NCBI GenBank assembly: GCA_003833135.1
Contig: QZLH01000559.1
Span: 15,434 to 28,450, forward strand
DNA: 13,017 nucleotides
Reading direction: 5' to 3'
From: Oehlia diaphana
Lineage: Eukaryota; Glomeromycota; Glomeromycetes; Glomerales; Glomeraceae
How positions within the stretch are numbered: the stretch's first letter is position 1; each line of letters starts with the position of its first letter. A program made the translations under genes and the position numbers. The notes under the pieces were generated by a model. It ran no database searches. It was not told the DNA's origin and saw nothing but the letters and a program-made list of their open reading frames with translations. Shown here one piece after another: positions 1 through 8,096 of the stretch.

Positions 1-20
1 AAAAAATTTTTTTTTTTTTG

Positions 21-55
<35 letters not shown>

Positions 56-188
56 TATAATAATATAAAGTAAAAACAATATATAAAATATATAATAATA
101 ATAAAATAAAATAAAAAAATAAAAATAAAAAATAAAAAATAGTAAATAAATAAAATAAACCCTAAAACTAATTATAGTAACCCTTAGT
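1..188. repeat. AT-only low-complexity tract
   Basis: A run of 6 A, then 13 T, one G and 30 A (21-50) is followed by short A-rich units of the TAAAATAAAA kind to about 160. Only a handful of G or C bases occur. On the minus strand this is the 3' flank of the F-box gene and several AATAAA-like or TTTATT words could serve as polyadenylation signals, but none stands out. The run lengths may be inexact in the assembly. Confidence 0.85.
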
Positions 189-1766
189 CTATAAACAATG
201 AATACTATTAAATTCCATTATTCTAACTCCTTTAGCTTTAATTTGATTCAATAATTTTAATTCCTCATCATTCAATTCTTTATCCAAATTCATCATACCA
301 AAAATTTTTAAACTATTATTGTTGCTTCTTTCAATATAATTTAAAACAATTTTAAGAAATTCTAATTCAATAGTATGATTTAAATTAATCATTTCAAAAT
401 TATTATGACAATATTCTAAAAATTTCCTAAATTTTAAAAACCTATTGGAAATATAAGGATTAATATGAATAGAAATTTTACTAACATTAATATTTGCTAA
501 ATTTATAAAAAATGTAGTATTAATATTATAAGAAATAGTAATATTTAATCTTAAATTTTTAGAAAATGCTAACACTGATAAATCAATAATAGTATATAAA
601 TAAATTCTTAATTCTAAAAATATAAGATTTGAACAATACATTGATATATTTTCAATAAGATGATTTGAAAGGTTTTCAATTAATATTAATCTTTGTAATG
701 ATGCACCCAGATATTTGATCATTAAAGATGTAACATCAACATTCCATATATTTCTTATAAATGATAGTTCTTTAAGCTTAAACGATAAAAACTCGCATTG
801 ATTTAATAATATTCCTTCACAATGATTAAATTTTAAATATTCTAAATTATATAAATTATTGAAACTTTTTAAATTAACATTAATAAAGTTTGTGTTTTTA
901 AATTCAATATGAACTAAAGAATGCTTTTGAAATTCTAAGGATGGAAGAATATTATTTAATAAAGAATAACAATTCCATATCTTAAATATTTTGAGTTTGT
1001 TTTGCCTTTGAATAATTTTATAAAGGTTTTCCCAAGTAAAAGTAGTATCATACGTATATAATAATCTTCCTGATATTTGATTAATATTAATTATTAATTG
1101 TCTCAAATTTAAACTAATATTTGCTATACATCTTAAAAATTCTTGTTCAATTTCATTATCAATGGCACCATTTAAATAAAAACTTAATGAATTTAATTTT
1201 GTTAAATTTGAAATAAAATTTTGCATATTAAAATTTTTAAAACTTTCTTTATACACCACCTTTTCTATTCCGTTTTCGCATAGTTTATACATGTAAAATA
1301 AATATAATGAAATATCTAATTTTTTAATGTTTTTACTTTGACGTAAAATTGATTTATGAAATATTGGAATAATATCATGATATATTTTGTTACGAGAAAT
1401 TGATAAACCTGAATAATAACTTATAATAGTGGAATCTATTTCGAAGTGAATATAATCTTCCAAATATTTTAGATATTCAAATAAAGGTTTATATTCTTCA
1501 TCAATATTAACATTATTAATCTGGTTTAGTCTTAATTGTTTCTTCAATTGTAAAATTTCTTCTTTATTAAAGCAAAAAATTATGGTTGAAATTATCAGGT
1601 GATTTTTTTTGGATATTCTTGTAAAAGGATTTGCATAAAGAAAAGGAATCGTTGTTTTACACCAAAATCGATTAACTAACAAGCAGTTAAATAAAGTTGA
1701 ATAATCATTTTTAAGATATTGTAAAATGTAATAAAAACAATCATCTGTTAAATAAAGTAAAGTCAT
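189..1766 (-). CDS. F-box protein with leucine-rich-repeat-like body
   Basis: Intact single-exon frame. The open frame extends to an ATG at 1853 (554 residues), but I prefer the internal ATG at 1764-1766 (525 residues) because the F-box then begins within a few residues of the N-terminus, as in the large F-box families of these fungi; the 29 extra residues look like AT-rich leader. The F-box runs over about the first 45 residues (YILQYLKNDYSTLFNCLL, then VNRFWC and a Pro-bearing end). The remainder is Leu/Ile/Asn-rich with repeated helix-strand spacing such as LEYLKFNHCEG and LKELSFIRNIW, suggesting irregular LRRs for substrate recognition. In the known family the F-box binds Skp1 within an SCF ubiquitin ligase; the target here cannot be inferred. 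No frameshift or internal stop is seen, unlike the kinase loci to the right. The frame closes with TAG at 189-191. Confidence 0.8.
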   Translation of the reverse strand: MTLLYLTDDCFYYILQYLKNDYSTLFNCLLVNRFWCKTTIPFLYANPFTRISKKNHLIISTIIFCFNKEEILQLKKQLRLNQINNVNIDEEYKPLFEYLKYLEDYIHFEIDSTIISYYSGLSISRNKIYHDIIPIFHKSILRQSKNIKKLDISLYLFYMYKLCENGIEKVVYKESFKNFNMQNFISNLTKLNSLSFYLNGAIDNEIEQEFLRCIANISLNLRQLIININQISGRLLYTYDTTFTWENLYKIIQRQNKLKIFKIWNCYSLLNNILPSLEFQKHSLVHIEFKNTNFINVNLKSFNNLYNLEYLKFNHCEGILLNQCEFLSFKLKELSFIRNIWNVDVTSLMIKYLGASLQRLILIENLSNHLIENISMYCSNLIFLELRIYLYTIIDLSVLAFSKNLRLNITISYNINTTFFINLANINVSKISIHINPYISNRFLKFRKFLEYCHNNFEMINLNHTIELEFLKIVLNYIERSNNNSLKIFGMMNLDKELNDEELKLLNQIKAKGVRIMEFNSIHCL

Positions 1767-3158
1767 TTTAGAAAATGAGAAAGTTTTGTACGGAGTATCG
1801 GAGTAAAAACTAATTATTATAAGCCTAATTTTAGAAGTCAGATGCTTGTACATTACTTTTGTAATACTATAACAAGTTTAACAAGTTGATTGACATTCCA
1901 GGGAACTTTATTAGTAATAAATAATGAATTGTGTGACATATGACGTATTGTACTTATGATGTATTGTACTTGAATAAAATTAGCCAATTTTCACTTATCG
2001 TCTTCACATTTTTTGAATTTTTTTTTCTCAGGATAAATAAATAAATGAAAGATTTTTCAATAATTTTCTCAAATTATTATTTATATATAATCAAAATACA
2101 ACAAAATGAAGCAAATTAAGTTAACATAAAAAGCATATTTCTATTTATACTCGAATCTTAATAATTAATTTACAAAAATTAAATAAAAATTCAATCTTAT
2201 TAATTCTTCAATTATCTTTCTTAACTATAATTAAATTTTATGTCTTAATAAAATACAAATAATTTTAAGAAATTATACGTAGTATAGTTCCTTAAATATT
2301 CTAACATTATTATTATCCTATCGTGATTAAAATGAATATATTATTTTTGAAAAATCGGGCATATTGTAAATCACCATAAAAAGATGACAATGACATAATT
2401 ATAAAGTATTCTCAGTTTCCACCATATTTAAAGTTTACTTGTTTAAATAGTAACTTAATTTTTTTTCTTGTTAAAAAATCTTATAATAAAGATCTTAATA
2501 ATTCATAAATAAAAAAAGCTTTATATAAATGTAAAGATTATACCGATATTATAATGGTTTCAAAAAGAACTAATTTTTTTTAAAAAAAGTATTTAAGTAT
2601 TTTCTTAGAAAATAACACTAAATTTAATAACTGGAACTCAAAAATTTTTTCGCATGTAGTGCAAATAAGCTTAGAATGGAAAATATTTCGCATTTTAAAG
2701 CAAGCCTATCATTCGAAAAAAGTACGTGAAACACAAGCCCAATATTTGAGGCGAAGATTAATGAAAATAACGAAAGAATGGTGGGTTTTATGTAACACTA
2801 CCAGAAACCAAGTCGTCTGAAACGATAATATTTCGTTCATAGATCATTTACGAGATCATGTGTTACGCTTACTCTTTCCCATAATCTTCTTAATTCTCTT
2901 TCCGTTGTCCTTCCTCCCTTCCCTAATTAAATTACCGAATATAAAGACAAATTAGTAAGTTCAGTATGATATTTGAATTACTCGAATCGTGTACCCATTT
3001 GAAACGTTTTAATTTTTAAATTCAAAACAATTAAAATTGTATGTTAAAACATTTTATTATATAATATAAATAAAATATATAAAATACTGTATTACATGTA
3101 TAATATTATAATATATACTATCATTTTTTCAAAGTAAACTATGGAAAATTGAGAATTC
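1767..3158. other. Intergenic region (F-box promoter side and hydrolase 3' side)
   Basis: About 1.4 kb without a convincing gene. The left end should hold the promoter and 5' UTR of the minus-strand F-box gene, and the right end the 3' UTR of the minus-strand hydrolase. It includes a 16-bp tandem repeat at 1940-1971. The part at 2640-2960 is less AT-rich than its surroundings and contains a 78-codon stop-free stretch (2584-2817, plus) without an early ATG, which I do not call a gene. No tRNA-like or rRNA-like structure was recognised. Confidence 0.6.
1940..1971. repeat. 16-bp tandem repeat upstream of the F-box gene
   Basis: Two back-to-back copies of a 16-base unit (ATGACGTATTGTACTT, then ATGATGTATTGTACTT) differ at one base. 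They lie about 90-170 bases upstream of the candidate F-box starts, so they could be paired protein-binding sites; the first contains TGACGT, a bZIP half-site-like word. The function is inference; the repeat itself is directly visible. Confidence 0.7.
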
Positions 3159-4053
3159 TTATAATTTTTGAGCATGTTGTTTAAATTCTTCTATACTAAT
3201 CCCATTTTGATAAAGATCATGAGCGGGAAACACAAAATTTACTTCACTTTCCATTTCAACAATCTTTTTTATAGAATTTTTAGAATCTGATACACTAAAA
3301 GAGGTTATTGGTATACTGATGTTATTTTTCGCAGAAAATATAGGGATCTGGATCAGAGGAAAGTTAAAAACCAAATCCCCAATTAAAATAATATTCGTTG
3401 GAACATGTAAATACGAAAGTGAACCTTTTCAAACCAAAAAAAAAAAAGAAAAAAAAAGATAAATAATTTAGATTAATTAAATTTAATTTTTGAAAATAAA
3501 TAATTTCTACTTTACCAGGTGTATGTCCAACAGTAAAAATTGGTCTCAAGTCATTATGAAATTCAAATTCATCTTCTCTACCCTCTTTAATAGCAATGAC
3601 CCTATCTTCATTGCCTATAGCTTTTCCTTCAGCAAAAAAATGTTTCAATAATTGATAAGTTAAGGTATCCCCAGTAATTTCACTATATTTTTTCCCATGA
3701 ACGACAAAAGGAATTTCATTTTCTCCCATAACAATTTTAATATCTTTATAATCATTTAATAATTTTAATAAAGCTCCCGTATGATCAAAATGACCATGAG
3801 TTAATACTACATACTTTAATTTATATTCGGGAAATGATTCAAAATGTGATGAAATCGCATTTGATATTTTAGTTACATTATCTGGGTCCCCTCCATCAAC
3901 TAAAATACAATCCTTTGTAGTAGGTATATGAACTAAAAATATTGATGTTGGATAAGTACTTCCATATAATTTTAAAGAAAATCTTGCACGATAAACATTT
4001 TGTTGAATTTCAACGAATTTTTCATAATCAGGAAGAGATGTTAATGAAGACAT
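3159..4053 (-). CDS. Metallo-beta-lactamase-fold hydrolase, two exons
   Basis: Exon 1 is 4053-3516 and exon 2 is 3424-3159, joined in phase 1 (G|GTAAAG donor, AAAAG|GT acceptor, 91-nt intron). The splice restores a 267-residue protein. Metal ligands appear in canonical order: THGHFDH (His86, His88, Asp90, His91), GHTPG (His177), GD (Asp196) and PAHD (His248). Family knowledge makes this a binuclear-zinc (or iron) hydrolase of the glyoxalase-II-like MBL superfamily; the substrate is not deducible. No signal peptide or membrane segment is evident, so a cytosolic location is likely. Unspliced translation runs into a poly-Phe tract from the intron's pyrimidine run and loses the metal site, so splicing is required. 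Size and compact fold resemble bacterial MBL hydrolases, but the intron and local base composition show it is at home in this genome. All key residues are present. Confidence 0.9.
3425..3515 (-). other. Spliceosomal intron of the hydrolase gene
   Basis: On the minus strand it begins GTAAAG after ...CACCTG and ends ...TTGAAAAG before GTTCAC. It includes two poly-T runs forming a long pyrimidine tract close to the acceptor. Removing it joins HTPG to SLSYLHVPTNIILIGD in frame, exactly the spacing expected between the third and fourth metal ligands of the MBL fold. Confidence 0.88.
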
Positions 4054-4619
4054 TCTGAATTTTGAAAAAAAAAGAGTCAGATGATGTACATTAATTTATT
4101 ATCAGCCAATTCTTTGTGAGACTACTATTTAAGGAATTTTATACAAAGATTATCAAAATTTGTGATTTCATCATTACATCATTACTGCGGGTGCAAATTC
4201 TACGTAAATGATTATGTAACACAAAAATATTTCCGAAATGTGATTAAAACAAATTGTCTATCTTCTGAAAAAAAAAATACGCATTAATGTTTTTGCACTT
4301 CATGCCAAGAAAAGAACATTGTTGTATATCTAACTCCTCGTGCTACTTTCTTGATCCGAATCACCCGACATGATTATGTATGACATAACATTTTTTTCTC
4401 TGACTGAAATGTGATAAAGAATTAGTGATAAATTAAATACAATATTAGTGGCTTGGATTATCGCAGTTTTAGTTTAAATGTTATTGAATGTTAGAATCAA
4501 TATTCACCCGTATTTGTCCTTTTTTGTCCAGATTTCGGTTTCATTCAAATATAACTGCGTACACCGTATTGATAAAAAAAATATTTGGTACAAACTTTAT
4601 TAAATTTATTAAATTTTAT
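4054..4619. other. Intergenic region upstream of the hydrolase gene
   Basis: It holds the presumed promoter of the minus-strand hydrolase. No gene is supported on either strand. Two loosely similar stretches (about 4206-4250 and 4370-4425) share ATGATTATGTA and GAAATGTGAT words with different spacing; they may be relics of one old repeat, but the similarity is weak. A GATCCGAATC word near 4353 resembles a tRNA B box, without any matching A box or cloverleaf. Confidence 0.5.
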
Positions 4620-5212
4620 TAATGGCAACATTATTCTTTAAACATAATAGCAGAGTTTACTTTCTTCTTGTCTATTATCAGAACTTGAGAAACTCATAGA
4701 CGCAGTTATATTATTATGAAATGTAGCAGATGAACTAGAATTAAGATAATATACGGGTGTAAGAGAGTATGGGTAGGTCCCTGAAAATAATTTATATTAT
4801 TTAAGAATAGTTCATAATCATTTAGTATAATATTATTCCCTGATTGCCATGGTGATGCCTCTGACCAACTTTCTATTACATTGCCAATTCCGTCACATTT
4901 CATATTGACAAGAATTTCCACCTCAGCATAATACATAAATATTCAAAATAATTTATCTTTTTACTCCTGCTTCAATCTTTTTAGCTAATTCTTCGCCTTT
5001 TCTGTTAATTTAATTATGCCATCTATCTATCCTGTATTCCTGATACGTCAATAATAGTTATGTAATTCGACTAGTAGTTGATTTTATTTGACGAGTTTTA
5101 GTTTAAAATTAACATCTCTCTCATCACCTCTAATTGAGATAATCCCTTCTTTTATTTGACTAGCAAAGGATGGTTTATAATAATATTCTGCAACTTGACC
5201 AAACAGAACATT
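4620..5212 (-). pseudogene. Possible eroded gene remnant, unrecognised
   Basis: On the minus strand, coding-looking pieces follow one another in different frames, separated by stops. One at about 5212-5084 contains VAEYYYKPSFASQIKEG. A second at about 5055-4952 contains RKGEELAKKIEAGVKR before a stop. A third, starting at an ATG at 4936, contains NVIESWSEASPWQSG. A fourth, Ser-rich, ends near 4638 (SSSSATFHNN, then ...LCYYV). A TACTAAAT branch-point-like word followed by TTTTCAG (acceptor at 4782-4781) precedes the fourth piece, suggesting an intron. I do not recognise a family. In DNA this AT-rich, open stretches of 40-76 codons also arise by chance, so this may be nothing more than that. 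Confidence 0.25.
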
Positions 5213-5654
5213 TACAATATTATATTAAAATTGGTAGAGCCTATAACGTAACGTCGTAACGTAATGTTTGTACTGCGGGTTTATACTCAGATCAGCTGAT
5301 CATATAGTGCCATGTGCAAATGTTGCAGCTTCATTTGTGTAATTACGGCGATTGCCGATCATCCGAACGTGGAAATGACTGCGGCTACATTTCATGAATG
5401 ACTATTCCGTAAAGACTGTCTAAAAGGTTATTTAAAATTTTTTACAGTTTTGAACGTATCATTTAATATATAAAGATAGGAATTAGAAAGTATTAACGTT
5501 AAATATAAACTTTAGAAAATCTAAGATCATATTCCAATATATATATGCAGGACAAGCTTAAATAGGTCAATCATGCAAAAGGCGAAACTTTGTACTTCAG
5601 AATATATAATATAACTTAGAATTTTCCTAGTTTTAGAAATTCAATTTTTCAATA
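5213..5654. other. Region upstream of the Sel1 locus
   Basis: No gene seen. It contains a cluster of TAACG words around 5243-5265 forming a near-palindrome, a perfect 12-bp palindrome GATCAGCTGATC at 5290-5301, and a stretch (5270-5420) clearly richer in G and C than its flanks. The last ~200 bases before the ATG at 5655 are the presumed promoter and 5' UTR of the Sel1 gene. Confidence 0.5.
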
Positions 5655-6422
5655 ATGACTATATTAGAAGACACTAAAATAGCAGCAGAAAATGGAGATA
5701 AATATGCACAATATAATTTAGGATTATGTTATGAAAAAGGAATTGGCACTGAAAAAGACGAGAATAAAGCTTTCAATTGGTATAAAAAAGCAATAGAAAA
5801 TGGAACCATTTTTGCACAATATAATTTAGGATTATGCTATGAAAATGGGGTTGGTACTGTGAAAGATGTATATAATGCTTTTTATTGGTATCAAAAGGCG
5901 GCAGAAAATAAAAATAGTAATGCCCAATATAATCTGGGATTATATTATAGGAATGGTATTGGAATTAAAAAGGATGAAGGTAAAGCTTCTTATTGGTATA
6001 AAATTGCAGCATTAAATAATACAGATGCACAATATAGTCTAGGGTCATGTTATGAAAATGGAATAGGTATTGAAAAAGATAGAGCTAAAGCTTTTTATTG
6101 GTACAAAAAAGCAGCAGAAGGTGGAAATAAATTAGCACAATACAATCTAGGGTTATATTGTGAAAGTGGAATTGGTACCGAAAAAGATAAAGCTGAAGCT
6201 TTTTGTTGGTATAAAAAGGCAGCAGAAAATGAAAATATATCAGCACAATATAAACTAGGACTATGTTATGAAAATGAAGTTGGTACTGAAAAGGATAATA
6301 ACAAAGCTTTTTATTGGTATAAAAAAGCAGTTGATAATGAAAATATATCTGCGCAATATAAATTAGGACTATGTTATGAAAAGGGAATTGGTATTGAAAA
6401 AGATGAGGATAGGGGTATCTAA
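5655..6422 (+). CDS. Sel1-repeat protein, open N-terminal part of broken locus A
   Basis: ATG at 5655 opens a 255-codon frame of Sel1-like repeats, each about 36 residues with the pattern AQYNLGLCYENGIGTEKD...AFYWYKKAAEN. Sel1 repeats form paired helices in superhelical scaffolds for protein interaction; in these fungi they are often fused to kinases. Six repeats are complete and the seventh breaks after KDED at 6411-6413, where the frame shifts and meets TAA at 6420-6422. The next frame, from 6413, continues GYLKAAENENVS plus an eighth repeat and then a kinase domain, so the original product was longer. A 255-residue Sel1-only protein could still be made and might fold, so this is either a truncated protein or part of a pseudogene. 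No signal peptide or membrane segment is present. Confidence 0.65.
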   Translation: MTILEDTKIAAENGDKYAQYNLGLCYEKGIGTEKDENKAFNWYKKAIENGTIFAQYNLGLCYENGVGTVKDVYNAFYWYQKAAENKNSNAQYNLGLYYRNGIGIKKDEGKASYWYKIAALNNTDAQYSLGSCYENGIGIEKDRAKAFYWYKKAAEGGNKLAQYNLGLYCESGIGTEKDKAEAFCWYKKAAENENISAQYKLGLCYENEVGTEKDNNKAFYWYKKAVDNENISAQYKLGLCYEKGIGIEKDEDRGI

Positions 6423-6556
6423 AAGCAGCTGAAAATGAAAATGTATCTGCACAATATAATTTAGGATTATGTTATGAAAATGGAATTGGTACTGAAAAAG
6501 ATGATGTAAAAGCATCTTACTGGTATGAAAAAGCATTAGCAAATAAAAATAAGGGT
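5706..6556 (+). repeat. Sel1 repeat array, 8 units of about 108 nt
   Basis: Eight consecutive units begin at each GCA/GCC/GCG-CAA-TAT (Ala-Gln-Tyr). Seven were built on 108 nt and the third is 105 nt (one codon short). Eight full units minus 3 nt for unit three and minus 10 nt for a deletion in unit seven give exactly the 851 nt present. Units six and seven are especially alike at the nucleotide level, suggesting recent expansion by unequal exchange. Confidence 0.9.
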
Positions 6557-7151
6557 GTGGAAAAAATTGATATTGAGACATTTGAATTGACTATCAAAAA
6601 TGCTTTTAAATGTGATAAAGTTAATCTTATACCTTACAATGAATTAGAAAGTGTAAAATCTCTCAACAAAGGAGGATTTGGGCATATTATGAGAGCAATC
6701 TGGACTAAAACAAATAATTATGTCATTTGTAAAAAATTGATTAAGACAACTGATGTAAAATATGATTTATTTGATGGATTTATTCATGAATTAAGAATAA
6801 ATTTACGACTTGATTATTATAATGATAGAATTATACGTTGCCTAGGCGTTACTTTTGGTAATTTATTTTACTTATTTCTTATTTTAATATTAGTAATGTT
6901 TTAATATTTAGTTATTACAATAAATTTTCTTTAAATAAATTATTAAATTTTCTTTAGATCAAAAAACGAATGAATATCTTCTTATAATGCAATATGCTAA
7001 TGGTGGAGACCTTCAAAATTACCTTAAAGAAAATTATAAAAAATTGACTTGGGATAATAAGAAGAAATTGGCACTTCAGATCGCAGATGGATTAAATTAC
7101 TCCCATATATTTTTTATTCAAACCTATATTTGCGATCATTACAATGGATAA
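6413..7151 (+). pseudogene. Locus A: eighth Sel1 repeat and truncated protein kinase N-lobe
   Basis: This frame continues the Sel1 protein after the 10-nt deletion. It reads the end of repeat seven, repeat eight, then a kinase domain: glycine loop LNKGGFGHI, the VAIK-type lysine in VICKKL, an alpha-C region with HELRINL, and a beta-4 CLGVTFG. A phase-1, 100-nt intron (6858-6957, G|GTAATT to TTTAG|AT) joins it to DQKTNEYLLIMQYANGGDL (hinge) and LQIADGLNYSH (alpha-E). The usual continuation into the HRDLH catalytic loop and DFG is absent; AT-rich sequence (FFIQTYICDHYNG) leads to TAA at 7149-7151. With no catalytic loop, activation segment or C-lobe, this cannot be an active kinase. The retained segments match the TKL-like kinases expanded in Rhizophagus. 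The break coincides with the start of a foreign tail, arguing for recombination rather than simple decay. Confidence 0.8.
6858..6957 (+). other. Intron in the locus A kinase remnant
   Basis: GTAATT donor after ACTTTTG and TTTTCTTTAG acceptor before ATCAAAAAACG. Removal restores G+AT as an Asp codon and connects VTFG to the hinge segment QKTNEYLLIMQYANGGDL without a shift, as kinase alignment requires. Without splicing the frame ends at TAA 6902-6904. Confidence 0.85.
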
Positions 7152-7254
7152 TTTAAAAATGAATAAAGTAGAAGAAAATTATACGAGTAGCAGATTATTT
7201 ACAAGTAAAATTCACAACTTTGAAATCTACCTGAACCAAGAAATGCAACAGAAG
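7144..7254 (+). pseudogene. Locus A: tail exon from a second kinase family, frameshifted
   Basis: From about 7148 the sequence aligns with the post-kinase tail of locus B (11035-11160). A reads NLKMNK...TSSRLFTSKIHNFE where B reads NLEINK...TSSTLFTSSKFHNFE. After HNFE the reading slips: one A is missing at about 7226-7230, so the conserved NLPEPRNATE-type end (NFPEPRNATE in B) is found only in the next frame, up to ACAGAAG|GTATAAG. The 3' end is a proper donor at 7255, which locus B has lost. This exon belongs with B's kinase, not with the Sel1-linked N-lobe in front of it. Confidence 0.8.
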
Positions 7255-7324
7255 GTATAAGTGTATAATATTTTATTAATGAATATATTTATTTATTATT
7301 AACGTTATCTTTTTATTATAATAG

Positions 7325-8096
7325 AAGAACAAGAAGGTATAAACGTATAAATAAATTTTTTTGGTGACTATAATAATTTTGTTTTTAAAATACTTTATTT
7401 TACTACTAATAGAGTTTCATAGTAAATTGTATGATTTTAACATTCCTAACAATAGTAAGTACAGTAATTATAAATATTACAGTGTTGATTTATTACATAA
7501 TGATTTTTAATAATTGATATTATTTTAGTTAATGATTTTAATAAATCAAATAAGCAGAATAGTAAGATATTAATAAATATTTTTGAAGGTGGTTTGTTTG
7601 AAATAATATGTTAAATATTAAAATCTATTTCCATGTTCTTAATTTTAGGTGATATTGAAAAATTATCCGAAGAATTTATAAAGTTACAAATAAATTCAAA
7701 TGGTAAGTAAATAAGTGAAATAAAAATATTCATTGTATCAGTTTCATTTATTAAATAACGTGACTTTTATTTTTATAAATAATATGACGAAAAAGAAATA
7801 ATTCAACAACAAATGAAAAGGAAAGTTATTGATATTGATGGTAAGCAAAAAAAGTAAAAATTATTTTGTCAATATATTCATTTAACGCTACTTTTATTTA
7901 AAAATTTAGATGATGAAAAAGGAAATAACTCAACAACATGTCGATGGTAGGTGAAAATTTTACGTAATAACAAACAATTTTATACTATTTTAATTTTATT
8001 TATTTTTTTCTCTTTATAGATGAAGACGAAGTATATAATAATCCAAACCTTCATTCGAAAGTGGAAATTCCTGATGGTAAGTCCTTGAATAAATAA
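7325..8096 (+). pseudogene. Locus A: micro-exon tail, seven phase-1 exons
   Basis: Exons inferred from splice sites and comparison with locus B: 7325-7336 (12 nt), 7413-7454 (42), 7529-7588 (60), 7649-7702 (54), 7784-7840 (57), 7910-7946 (37) and terminal 8020-8096. Introns are 60-81 nt. All but the 37-nt exon are phase 1 at both ends or at the start, so they join as E-EQE, EFHSKLYDFNIPNN, INDFNKSNKQNSKI, DIEKLSEEFIKLQ, DDEKEIIQQQMKRK and the final DEDEVYNN...VEIPDGKSLNK. Lesions: the acceptor before 7784 is AT instead of AG, and the 37-nt exon has one extra G (GAAAAAGGAAATA), shifting the frame. The tail is low in complexity and acidic, probably disordered; its role is unknown. TAA is at 8094-8096. 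Confidence 0.75.

Noticed and set aside
150..190. CCCTAA-like words suggesting a telomere
   Set aside because: Only isolated CCCTAA/CCCTTA words, no tandem array, and a gene begins immediately after.
2584..2817. 78-codon stop-free frame on the plus strand (contains RETQAQYLRRRLMK)
   Set aside because: Its first ATG is 19 codons before the stop, no family is recognised, and at this AT content one or two such stretches are expected by chance in 13 kb.
3364..3515. Continuation of the hydrolase frame through a poly-Phe segment
   Set aside because: This is intron read through; splicing gives a complete MBL protein.
4340..4380. GATCCGAATC resembling a tRNA B box
   Set aside because: No A box, acceptor stem or cloverleaf could be placed around it.
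5706..6556. CRISPR-like periodic repeats
   Set aside because: The 108-nt period is in-frame coding Sel1 repeats with codon-level variation and no spacers.
6369..6581. 70-residue minus-strand open frame
   Set aside because: It is the antisense shadow of the Sel1 repeats; the His/Phe/Tyr-rich product reflects complementary repeat codons.
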